This document shows positions 8,611 through 15,326 of a stretch of DNA of 64,000 nt, piece by piece; within the stretch, counting starts at the first letter, position 1; each line of letters starts with the position of its first letter. The stretch is from Anaerobaca sp035448545 (GTDB lineage: Bacteria > Planctomycetota > Phycisphaerae > Sedimentisphaerales > Anaerobacaceae), in assembly GCA_035448545.1 (NCBI GenBank), contig DAOTJE010000006.1, positions 62,001 to 126,000 on the forward strand, read 5' to 3'. Both the position numbers and the translations under genes were made by a program. The notes beneath the pieces are model-generated. The model had not been told where the DNA came from. It did no database searches and saw only the letters and a program-made list of their open reading frames with translations.

Positions 8611-10155
8611 ATGAATGCGACCTGGTTCCTTTCAACACGATGGGTCCTGCTGGCCGTCGTCACGGCTCTGTTGACGGGATCGTGCGAGGATGACCGTCCC
8701 GCATCGCCCGTGGTTGTGGGCAGGGCGCCCCGGATCACGCCGGATTATGCGGGGGTCGTCCTTCCACCCAACATCGCCCCGTTGAACTTCCGGATCGACG
8801 AGCCCGGCCGCCGATACGCCGCCAGGATCCATTCCGACGTCGGTGAGCCGGTTGAAATCCTCAGCCGAACCGGCGAGATCCTCATCCCGCAGCAAAGATG
8901 GAAGGCCCTGCTCAACGCAAATGTGGGCAAGGAGATCACGGTCGATGTGTATGTGAAGACCGAGGACGGCAGGTGGAATCAGTACCAGCCCATCCGCAAC
9001 AGGATCGCACCGGAGCCGATCGACTCGCATCTGGTCTACCGCTTCATGATGCCCTCGTCGTACTTCCCCAAGCCGATGCAGATCTGCCAGCGAAATCTGG
9101 AGACCTTCGAGGAAACCGTTCTGCTCGACACGCGCCGTTTCGGGAACGGTTGCGCCAACTGCCACAGCTTCGTGGGCAACGACCCCGACAGGATGCTCCT
9201 TGGAATTCGCAGTACGTCCTTTCCCAGCGCGACCGTCTATGCCCACGACGGACGCATCGAGAAGATCGGCGCCAAGTTCGGATACACCGCATGGCATCCG
9301 AGCGGCAGGATCGTGGCGTACGCGATCAACGACGTGCGGCAGTTCTTCCACACGGCGCAGCCGGAGATCCACGACGTCATCGACCTCGACTCCATCATCG
9401 TTTACTACGACATCGAGAAGAACCAGGTCCGGACGGCGCCTGCTCTGTCCGATAAGGCGCGTCTGGAGACCTATCCCGCCTGGACGCCCGACGGCAAGTA
9501 CCTGTACTTTTGCAGCGCCCCGCTGCTGTGGACGGACAGGCAGACGGTGCCACCCAGGCGTTACGCCGAAGTGCGGTACGATCTGATGCGAATCCATTAT
9601 GATCTTGCGACGGATGCGTGGGGTACGTTGGAGACGGTGCTGAGCGCCAGGGACACGGGCCGGAGCATTCTGCTGCCTCGTGTCTCGCCCGACGGGCGGT
9701 TCCTGCTGTTCTGCATGAGCCGATACGGGTGTTTCCCCGTTTACCAACCGACCAGCGACCTGTACATGATGGACCTGACGACCGGCGCGTACCGCGAGGT
9801 CGCGATCAACAGCGAGCACAGCGAATCATGGCACAGTTGGTCGAGCAACAGCCGTTGGATCGTATTCAGCAGCAAGAGACAGGGAGGACTGTACACCCGA
9901 CCGTACATCAGTTACGTGGATGCCGAGGGCCGGATGCACAAGCCGTTCGTGCTGCCGCAACGGCGTCCGTCCTTCTACGAGTCCTGCTATCGTCTCTACA
10001 GCGTGCCGGAACTGGTCGACGGAGCCGTAACGGCAAACAACGCTTCGCTGATTGACGCGGTCGTGCGTCCCACGCAGATCAGCGTCAATTCGATCACCGG
10101 CGCGACCCCCAGCAGCACCGAGGCCTATCCCAAAGGCCGCCCCAGCGTGCAGTAA
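8611..10155 (+). CDS. Lipoprotein TolB/PD40-like beta-propeller with one CxxCH haem motif
   Basis: 514 residues from ATG 8611; a GTG at 8575 would add 12 residues before an otherwise good signal sequence. Signal peptide with a lipobox-like LTGSC (Cys25). Residues about 40-150 form a beta-rich region (GVVLPPNIAPLNFRI), then comes a C181-A-N-C184-H185 motif, the classic covalent haem c site, and next a PD40-type propeller with repeats such as YPAWTPDGKYLYF and RVSPDGRFLLF. One distal Met is not assignable by eye. With the DUF6057-like gene upstream and the lipoprotein downstream it may form an envelope redox or sensing unit; the partner and reaction are unknown. Confidence 0.8.
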   Translation: MNATWFLSTRWVLLAVVTALLTGSCEDDRPASPVVVGRAPRITPDYAGVVLPPNIAPLNFRIDEPGRRYAARIHSDVGEPVEILSRTGEILIPQQRWKALLNANVGKEITVDVYVKTEDGRWNQYQPIRNRIAPEPIDSHLVYRFMMPSSYFPKPMQICQRNLETFEETVLLDTRRFGNGCANCHSFVGNDPDRMLLGIRSTSFPSATVYAHDGRIEKIGAKFGYTAWHPSGRIVAYAINDVRQFFHTAQPEIHDVIDLDSIIVYYDIEKNQVRTAPALSDKARLETYPAWTPDGKYLYFCSAPLLWTDRQTVPPRRYAEVRYDLMRIHYDLATDAWGTLETVLSARDTGRSILLPRVSPDGRFLLFCMSRYGCFPVYQPTSDLYMMDLTTGAYREVAINSEHSESWHSWSSNSRWIVFSSKRQGGLYTRPYISYVDAEGRMHKPFVLPQRRPSFYESCYRLYSVPELVDGAVTANNASLIDAVVRPTQISVNSITGATPSSTEAYPKGRPSVQ

Positions 10156-10184
10156 CCGAAAGAAGCCGATGAACCGGCAAGCCA

Positions 10185-10201
10185 GTCCGCCTGTGGCGGA
10201 C
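10185..10201. terminator. Hairpin between convergent genes
   Basis: Perfect 7-bp stem GTCCGCC-TGT-GGCGGAC in the 45-nt gap between convergent stops. There is no T-tract, so a role as a bidirectional terminator is only plausible. Confidence 0.45.
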
Positions 10202-10731
10202 TACGGCGTGTCGGCTGCGGTTCCGGCGGGCGCCGCGGCCACTTCGATCTCCACGGGGTTGCTCACCACGGTGAGATCCTCGATGTCGAACGCCACCTGG
10301 ATCGTATGCCGGCCGGGTGCCAGCGGCAGGCCCATCTCCACAGGCATACTTACCATCAGGTCCGCCATTTCCTCACCAGGCGTCAGCGGACGTATCTTCG
10401 CCACCGCTGCCTCGTCCGCGCGCCGCCGGTACCAGCGTCCATCCAACCAAACACGATCGGGACAAATGGGCTCAGAGGTATTGAAGGCGAACAGCCGCCG
10501 ACCCTGATTGCGGAGGTCGAGCCTGAAGGTCGGCATCTCACCGCTGTGCCAGAGCCGTTTCGTCGGGCGCAGTCGGCATTGCAGCCCCTCGACTCGTATC
10601 CCCCAGTCGGATGTCGTCCCGACGGCATGACGTGTTCTCGCCGCCGGTTTTCCGGCCTCTCGCGAGCAACCCGAGGACAATAGACTGCACAACAGGGCAA
10701 TCCGCAGCACGCGAGTTCCTATCTTCTCCAT
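10201..10731 (-). CDS. Small secreted lipoprotein of unknown function
   Basis: 176 residues with a clear lipoprotein signal: hydrophobic stretch VLRIALLCSLL and lipobox LSSGC (Cys22). The mature part looks like a single beta-sandwich: WGIRVEGLQCRLRPTKRLWHSGEMPTF..LDLRNQG followed by APGRHTIQVAFD, a pattern seen in BsuPI-like and other Ig-like domains that describe blood-group-like or inhibitor folds. No confident family. It is convergent with the haem-motif propeller gene, so it is not in the same operon, though it could still work at the same envelope site. Confidence 0.75.
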   Translation of the reverse strand: MEKIGTRVLRIALLCSLLSSGCSREAGKPAARTRHAVGTTSDWGIRVEGLQCRLRPTKRLWHSGEMPTFRLDLRNQGRRLFAFNTSEPICPDRVWLDGRWYRRRADEAAVAKIRPLTPGEEMADLMVSMPVEMGLPLAPGRHTIQVAFDIEDLTVVSNPVEIEVAAAPAGTAADTP

Positions 10732-11145
10732 AGGCTTTCTCTACCATAAATCCCTGTTGCTGGAGCGACGCCTGACGATTATAGCTCCACGCGACGGCGA
10801 TACCAGCAGTTCCTTTCCGGGGCCGTACGCTTTCGTCAAGCGTCTTTCAGCCCGCTTCGGGCCCTCTGCCAGGACTTTTCTACGGTTTATCCACCTTAAG
10901 GCGCCTCGGGCAGACAGATTCTCCAGGACAGGGGAATGCCCGGCAAGACCGGGGCTTTGGGTAAGAGCGAGCATCCCCGCTTTCGCAAGGGGGAAATCGT
11001 CGTTTCATAAAATCTTGGCATATAAGGTTTTATGCGACATCAAATCGCAAGCCTCTTGGTTTTGACCTCAGGTGCCTTTCCCTCAGGCACGCCGGTTGCG
11101 GCATTCCGGCGGATGGAGACAGGCCATGACCTGCTTGCCACCAAC

Positions 11146-11165
11146 TTGTCCACACGTTATCCACA
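11146..11165 (+). promoter_or_regulatory. Tandem DnaA-box-like sites
   Basis: TTGTCCACA (11146-11154) and TTATCCACA (11157-11165) lie in direct repeat, 2 nt apart; the second is the exact consensus. A third, TTATCCACC, is at 10887-10895. Direct observation; DnaA binding is inferred. Confidence 0.5.
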
Positions 11166-11405
11166 ATCACTTCAAACCCCAATCCCGGTCATGGCCGATG
11201 ACAATATCAGCGTCCGTACACGGTTCGGTTTCGTCACCGTTCACCACGAGCTTGCTGGGACAAGAACGCTTTGCGGCGGATCGATTTTCACCCGATGCGC
11301 TCCTGGAAAATACAGCGATCGCCCGATAATTGACATCCTGTCTGGGCTGCGTGGCGACATCGGTTGCAAAAGGAGACTCCGGCGGCCCGATCCCATCTAA
11401 TTCTC

Positions 11406-11464
11406 TTGACATTGGGTCCGAAATAGGGTAGACTGGTCATCATAGATCGTTCCACGGAACGATC
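11406..11464 (+). promoter_or_regulatory. Sigma70-like promoter with adjacent palindromic operator
   Basis: TTGACA (11406-11411), 17-nt spacer, TAGACT (11429-11434), then a perfect inverted repeat GATCGTTCC-AC-GGAACGATC (11445-11464) covering about +4 to +23. The layout suits repression of the PEP-CTERM genes by a dimeric regulator not encoded nearby. The leader to the ATG at 11677 would be about 235 nt. Confidence 0.6.
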
Positions 11465-11676
11465 CATTCGAAATGGGGGGTGCTCATCGCTTACCTCATG
11501 GGCACTCGATAGGCAGGTGTGGCAGTTTCGTTCGATGGTTTGGACTCATCCGTGGGGTGGCTCTGCCCAGCCGTCGGCGCGTACCTCGTATCTGGTGTTA
11601 CGCACCTCGATCGGCGGAGGGTTCACGTGGCCCCTTGCGAGATACGAGATTCGAGCTACGAGAGGGGTGTGGTGGC

Positions 11677-12474
11677 ATGAGACGGGCAGACATATCTCGA
11701 CAGCTTGCGGCGTTCCTGGGCGTTGCCCTGCTGCTCTCGGCCGTGCCGTCGCTTGAGGCCGACACCGTGGACGCCGTACACGATGGCTTCGGGGCCTACG
11801 ACAGCATCACCTTCTGGGGCGCAGGATATGCCGGAGACGTCGTGGCCGCCGGTGTCTACATGCTCGATAAGACCAACAGCACCGGAATCGGCGACACCTG
11901 GTCGAACGGTCTGATTCCGGGATTCTGCATCGAACTGCACGAACCGGCGCCCAACACGACCGTGACATACGACGTGCGCATGCCCGACGACTTCTATAAC
12001 AGCTACACGGGCGAGATCCTTGGCACCACAAAGGCGAACTACCTCCGCGAGTTGTGGGCCAAGCACTACGATTCGGCCTGGGCCGGCGGCGGCTCTCACA
12101 CCGACCAGCAGAACAGCATGGCGGCAGTCTTTGCGGCGGCGGTCTGGGAAATCATCTATGAGAAACTGCCGACGGCGCCGGCCGGGTGGGACGTCACCGT
12201 CGACGGCACGCCGGGCTACGGCGGTTTTCGAGCCACGAACCTCGATGTCGAGACCGCCAACAAATGGCTGCACGAACTGACCGGCGGCGGCGCGAAGGCG
12301 GACCTGCTCGTGATCTCGCACAACGGCAAGCAGGACTACCTCGTGGCCGTCCCTGAGCCGGCGACCCTGCTGCTGCTCGGACTCGGCGGATGGCTCGGCT
12401 TGCTTGGACGCCACCGACAGGCCACGGTGCAGGAACGCTTCTATGTCAGGACCCATCCGAGTGCCGGCAATTGA
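11677..12474 (+). CDS. PEP-CTERM sorted secreted protein, thioester-domain-like
   Basis: 265 residues from ATG 11677, preceded by GAGAGGGG. Signal peptide (about 1-28, ending SLEA). The C-terminus is a textbook PEP-CTERM signal: VPEPATLLLLGLGGWLGLLGRHR, i.e. PEP at about 226-228, a membrane helix and a basic end, so the protein should be processed by an exosortase (not in this window). The central domain has FCIELHE (Cys84), a long middle and AAVFAAAVWEIIYE (about 149-162), a pattern like thioester-type domains in which a Cys pairs with a Gln of Q.AIWE; here that Gln position appears to be Ala. Heads a pair with the next PEP-CTERM gene, 25 nt away. Confidence 0.85.
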   Translation: MRRADISRQLAAFLGVALLLSAVPSLEADTVDAVHDGFGAYDSITFWGAGYAGDVVAAGVYMLDKTNSTGIGDTWSNGLIPGFCIELHEPAPNTTVTYDVRMPDDFYNSYTGEILGTTKANYLRELWAKHYDSAWAGGGSHTDQQNSMAAVFAAAVWEIIYEKLPTAPAGWDVTVDGTPGYGGFRATNLDVETANKWLHELTGGGAKADLLVISHNGKQDYLVAVPEPATLLLLGLGGWLGLLGRHRQATVQERFYVRTHPSAGN

Positions 12475-12499
12475 AAGCGACGACGCCGAAGGAAGACGG

Positions 12500-13177
12500 A
12501 TGAAAGCCCCGCTGATATCAATGGCCGTACTTATGACAGTCCTCTGTGCCGGGACATCGGCCGAGACGGTTCCGCCGCAACAGGTGCTGGAATTCAGCCC
12601 GGCGCCGAACGCGGCCGGCGACTGGTCCTACAACGGCGCGGGCGTCCTGAGCTTCGATCAGGACATCATCATCAGTTCCGGCCTGGGCAGCAACTACGAC
12701 GCCCTGGTCGGTGCCCACATGTATCTGCCGACATTTCAGGTCGCAGGCATTCCCGACGCGCCGTATACCCTGACCCCGTTGGGCAGCGCGCAGATCGTCA
12801 TCAAGAGCGCCGACAACAGCGTCACCTACCTGACCGGCACGTTGGGCAGCGGCGATCTGTCCACCCTGGGAACGGTGGCCGGCGGGTTCACGCAGTTCCA
12901 GATGGACATCACCGACCTGTTCATCACGCACGAAGGCTCGGCGCTCGGATCGGCCGCACTGGCCCTCCTCGAAAACCTCAGACTACCCTCGCTCGATTTT
13001 GAGCTTTCTCTTCAAGGTGGAAGTGGCCCAGGCTACTACAGCTTCGCCCAGATGCTCGACGGAGGCCACAGCGGCAGCGGCGGGTTCAGTGGGGCCATCT
13101 CAGTCCCCGAACCGACGACCATCGCCCTGCTCACGCTCGGCGGCCTGGCCTTGGCGCGACAGCGCCGAAACGAATAA
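12500..13177 (+). CDS. PEP-CTERM sorted secreted protein
   Basis: 225 residues from ATG 12500 with GGAAGACGG just upstream. Signal peptide to about residue 21 (AGTSA). The mature part is beta-rich and low in charge (VLSFDQDIIISSGLGSNYDALVGAHMYLPTF), with alternating polar/hydrophobic residues as in surface adhesin-like domains. The C-terminus VPEPTTIALLTLGGLALARQRR is a PEP-CTERM signal. No enzymatic motif seen. It follows the first PEP-CTERM gene by 25 nt and likely shares its promoter at 11406. The following fucosidase is about 200 nt downstream and may or may not be in the same transcript. Confidence 0.85.
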   Translation: MKAPLISMAVLMTVLCAGTSAETVPPQQVLEFSPAPNAAGDWSYNGAGVLSFDQDIIISSGLGSNYDALVGAHMYLPTFQVAGIPDAPYTLTPLGSAQIVIKSADNSVTYLTGTLGSGDLSTLGTVAGGFTQFQMDITDLFITHEGSALGSAALALLENLRLPSLDFELSLQGGSGPGYYSFAQMLDGGHSGSGGFSGAISVPEPTTIALLTLGGLALARQRRNE

Positions 13178-13327
13178 AGTGACCCCCCCTACCTTGGAAG
13201 GACGGGCCGTGGTTCGCCAGGGGCGAACTGCGGCCCGCGATTTTTCCGCCCGCCGAATCGCAAGGCTTGCATTCTCTGCACGCCGAAGGCAGCATGATCG
13301 CCATGGGGATCGCCTGCGTAGCCGCGC

Positions 13328-13341
13328 GGGCGGATCCGCCC
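13328..13341. repeat. Perfect palindrome GGGCGGATCCGCCC
   Basis: 14-bp perfect palindrome in the 196-nt gap before the fucosidase gene, 32 nt upstream of its start. It could be a terminator stem for the PEP-CTERM pair or a repeat; no T-tract follows. Confidence 0.5.
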
Positions 13342-13373
13342 TCTTCGTCCGAGTAGAAGTTTCGGGTGCCGGG

Positions 13374-14843
13374 ATGGACAGACACACCATTGCCGTTCTT
13401 GCTGTGCTTGTGATCCTCACATCATTCGCCACAAGGGTGCCGGCGGCCGAGCGGTATGAACCGACGTGGGAATCGCTCGATGCGCGCCCTACGCCGCAGT
13501 GGTTCAAGGATGCGAAGTTCGGCGTCTTCGTTTGTTGGGGCCTGTATTCCGTGCCCGCGTGGACCCCGAAGGGCCACTATGCGGAATGGTACCAGTACTG
13601 GCTCCAGGAGAAGTCCTTCGACGGTCAGGTGGCCGAGTTCCATGCCCGCGTATTCGGCGCGGATGTCCAGTTCCGGGATTTTGCGCCGATGTTCAAGGCC
13701 GAGCTGTGGGACCCGAACGCCTGGGCCGACCTGTTCGCGAGGGCCGGCGCCAGGTACATCGTCCTGACCACCAAGCACCACTCCGGCTACACGCTCTGGC
13801 CCAGCGCCGAGGCCGAGCGGACCTATGGGGCCAACTACAATCCCGTCAAGGTCGGGCCGAAGCGTGATCTCGTCGGCGACCTGGCGGCAGCGGTACGCAG
13901 AAAGAACATCAAGGTCGGGCTCTACTACTCGCTGTACGAGTGGTATCACCCGCTCTGGAAGAGCGACAAGGCGCGATTCGTCGCCGAGCATCTGTTTGGG
14001 CAGTTCAAGGACCTCGTGACGCGCTATCGGCCCGATGTGGTCTGGGCGGATGGTGAATGGGACCTGACCTGGGAGCAGTGGCGCAGCCCCGAACTGCTGG
14101 CCTGGCTGTTCAATCATGCGCCGAACGAGAAGGACCTGGTCATCAACGACCGATGGGGCAAAGGGGTCCGGCACAAGCACGGCGGCTTCTACACGACGGA
14201 ATACGGCTCGGGCCTGGACGATGACAGCCACCCCTGGGAGGAGAACCGGGGGATGGGGTATTCGTACGGCTACAACCGCGCCGAGAACATCGAGGACTAC
14301 CGATCCGCGCAGGAGCTGATCCTGATGCTGGCCGACGTCGTGAGCCGGGGCGGCAATCTCTGCCTCGACATCGGGCCGCGGGCCGACGGGACGATCCCGG
14401 TGATCATGCAGGAGCGATTGCTCCAGATCGGCGCCTGGCTCGCTACCAACGGTGAGGCCATCTACGGCACGCGTATGTGGAAAGCGCCCTGCCAGTGGAG
14501 CGCAGGAAACATCCCCGAGGTCCGGCGGGGCGAGTATATGACGCAGTTTAACATCCTGGAGCAAACGGTCGCGCCACCGCCGGGACAGGCGCGCAAAGAG
14601 GTGTTGTTCACCTTCAGGGACGGGAACCTGTACGCGATCGCTCCGAAATGGCCGGGCAAGGAGTTGCGGCTGAGAGACATCCAGCCCGGCAGCAACACGA
14701 CCGTCACGTTCCTGGCCACGCGTGCGACGCTGTCCTGGCGAACCGAAGACGGCGATCTGATCATCGCACTTCCCGAGTTCGATCCCGATGAACTCGACAG
14801 TCAACATGCGTATGTGTTCCGCGTGAGCGACATCACGCGGTAG
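13374..14843 (+). CDS. GH29 alpha-L-fucosidase, secreted
   Basis: 489 residues from ATG 13374, which opens a signal peptide (MDRHTIAVLAVLVILTSFATRVPAAE); the frame is open upstream but that part is not protein-like. It hydrolyses terminal alpha-L-fucosyl residues with retention. GH29 landmarks: WFKDAKFGVFVCWGLYSVPAW near the start, TTKHHSGYTLWPS (about 132-144), VGLYYSLYEWYHP, and DVVWADGEWD (about 221-230), where Asp226 fits the catalytic nucleophile. GGNLCLDIGPRADGTIP is the conserved barrel end, followed by a C-terminal beta-sandwich. The usual length for the family is 450-500 residues. It probably attacks fucosylated algal or host glycans together with other secreted enzymes of this genome. 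Confidence 0.92.
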   Translation: MDRHTIAVLAVLVILTSFATRVPAAERYEPTWESLDARPTPQWFKDAKFGVFVCWGLYSVPAWTPKGHYAEWYQYWLQEKSFDGQVAEFHARVFGADVQFRDFAPMFKAELWDPNAWADLFARAGARYIVLTTKHHSGYTLWPSAEAERTYGANYNPVKVGPKRDLVGDLAAAVRRKNIKVGLYYSLYEWYHPLWKSDKARFVAEHLFGQFKDLVTRYRPDVVWADGEWDLTWEQWRSPELLAWLFNHAPNEKDLVINDRWGKGVRHKHGGFYTTEYGSGLDDDSHPWEENRGMGYSYGYNRAENIEDYRSAQELILMLADVVSRGGNLCLDIGPRADGTIPVIMQERLLQIGAWLATNGEAIYGTRMWKAPCQWSAGNIPEVRRGEYMTQFNILEQTVAPPPGQARKEVLFTFRDGNLYAIAPKWPGKELRLRDIQPGSNTTVTFLATRATLSWRTEDGDLIIALPEFDPDELDSQHAYVFRVSDITR

Positions 14844-15147
14844 GCCGATGGGCCGGCGATGTGGCGAGGGGGCCCGGTGAGGAGCGCGCAGAAAAAGAGG
14901 GAGACAGCGACCCCCCTTGGCATGGACACCTGGTCAGCCGCCCCCCCTGGAAAAGAAGGAAGGAGTATTATGAGCGAGTTTTCCGAATCTCGGGCTTTTC
15001 TACTACCCCCTTACACCCAAAGTATAGTTCAGGTTTTGGCCTGAGCAAAAACAGCCGGAAAATTCTTGCGCAGGTTCCCCATGAGCCCGGTCCGCCACGG
15101 GCGGAGCCGAATCCGTAGGGGGAAAGACGATTCGCCCGTACCGGCGC

Positions 15148-15176
15148 TTGTGAGACGCGGGCCGATTCACTATGAT
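15148..15176 (+). promoter_or_regulatory. Candidate sigma70 promoter for the antiporter gene
   Basis: TTGTGA (15148-15153), 17-nt spacer, TATGAT (15171-15176). The predicted leader of about 144 nt contains the large stem at 15195-15295. Confidence 0.45.
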
Positions 15177-15194
15177 CGCGACGACAGAAGGTGT

Positions 15195-15295
15195 GTGGCA
15201 GCCTCAAGCGCAGCGGCCCTCTTGAGCTCGTCGAAGGATTGGGGATGATTCTTGGGGAGAACCATCCCCAAGTCCTGCGGATTTGAGGCTGCCAC
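15195..15295. repeat. Large inverted repeat in antiporter leader, GGCTGCC family
   Basis: GTGGCAGCCTCAA (15195-15207) and TTGAGGCTGCCAC (15283-15295) are perfect 13-nt complements enclosing 75 nt, inside which GGGGAT...ATCCCC (15241-15269) forms a second hairpin. The element lies between the predicted promoter and start codon, so it would be transcribed. Confidence 0.7.
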
Positions 15296-15326
15296 CTGCC
15301 GCTTCGGATTTGTATGAGGACCCTGG

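Larger units (their letters stand above)
10732..11676. other. Long non-coding region with DnaA-box-like sites and repeats
   Basis: About 945 nt without a convincing gene; short open frames on both strands lack ribosome sites and normal composition. It holds hairpins (GCCCG-CTT-CGGGC near 10848; an AT-rich AAAATCTT...AAGGTTTT near 11010), DnaA-box-like sequences at 10887, 11146 and 11157, the promoter and palindrome at 11406-11464, and an inverted CTCGTATCT/AGATACGAG pair (11586 and 11639). Confidence 0.6.
14844..15326. other. Intergenic region with repeats; no gene supported
   Basis: 483 nt. The first part has C-rich blocks (GCGACCCCCCTT, GCCGCCCCCCCTGG) and an AAGGAGT ribosome-like site before a 24-codon frame at 14970-15044, resembling the decayed front end of an insertion sequence; that origin is only an impression. 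The second part holds the promoter at 15148 and the inverted repeat at 15195-15295 belonging to the antiporter leader. Confidence 0.5.

Noticed and set aside
10757..11065. Plus-strand frame in the gene-free region
   Set aside because: No ribosome site, and its text is made of palindromic repeat sequence (the CATCCCCGCTTTCGC type) rather than a protein.
14970..15044. A 24-codon frame with an AAGGAGT ribosome-like site
   Set aside because: Too short and without a recognisable product; kept only as a possible insertion-sequence remnant.
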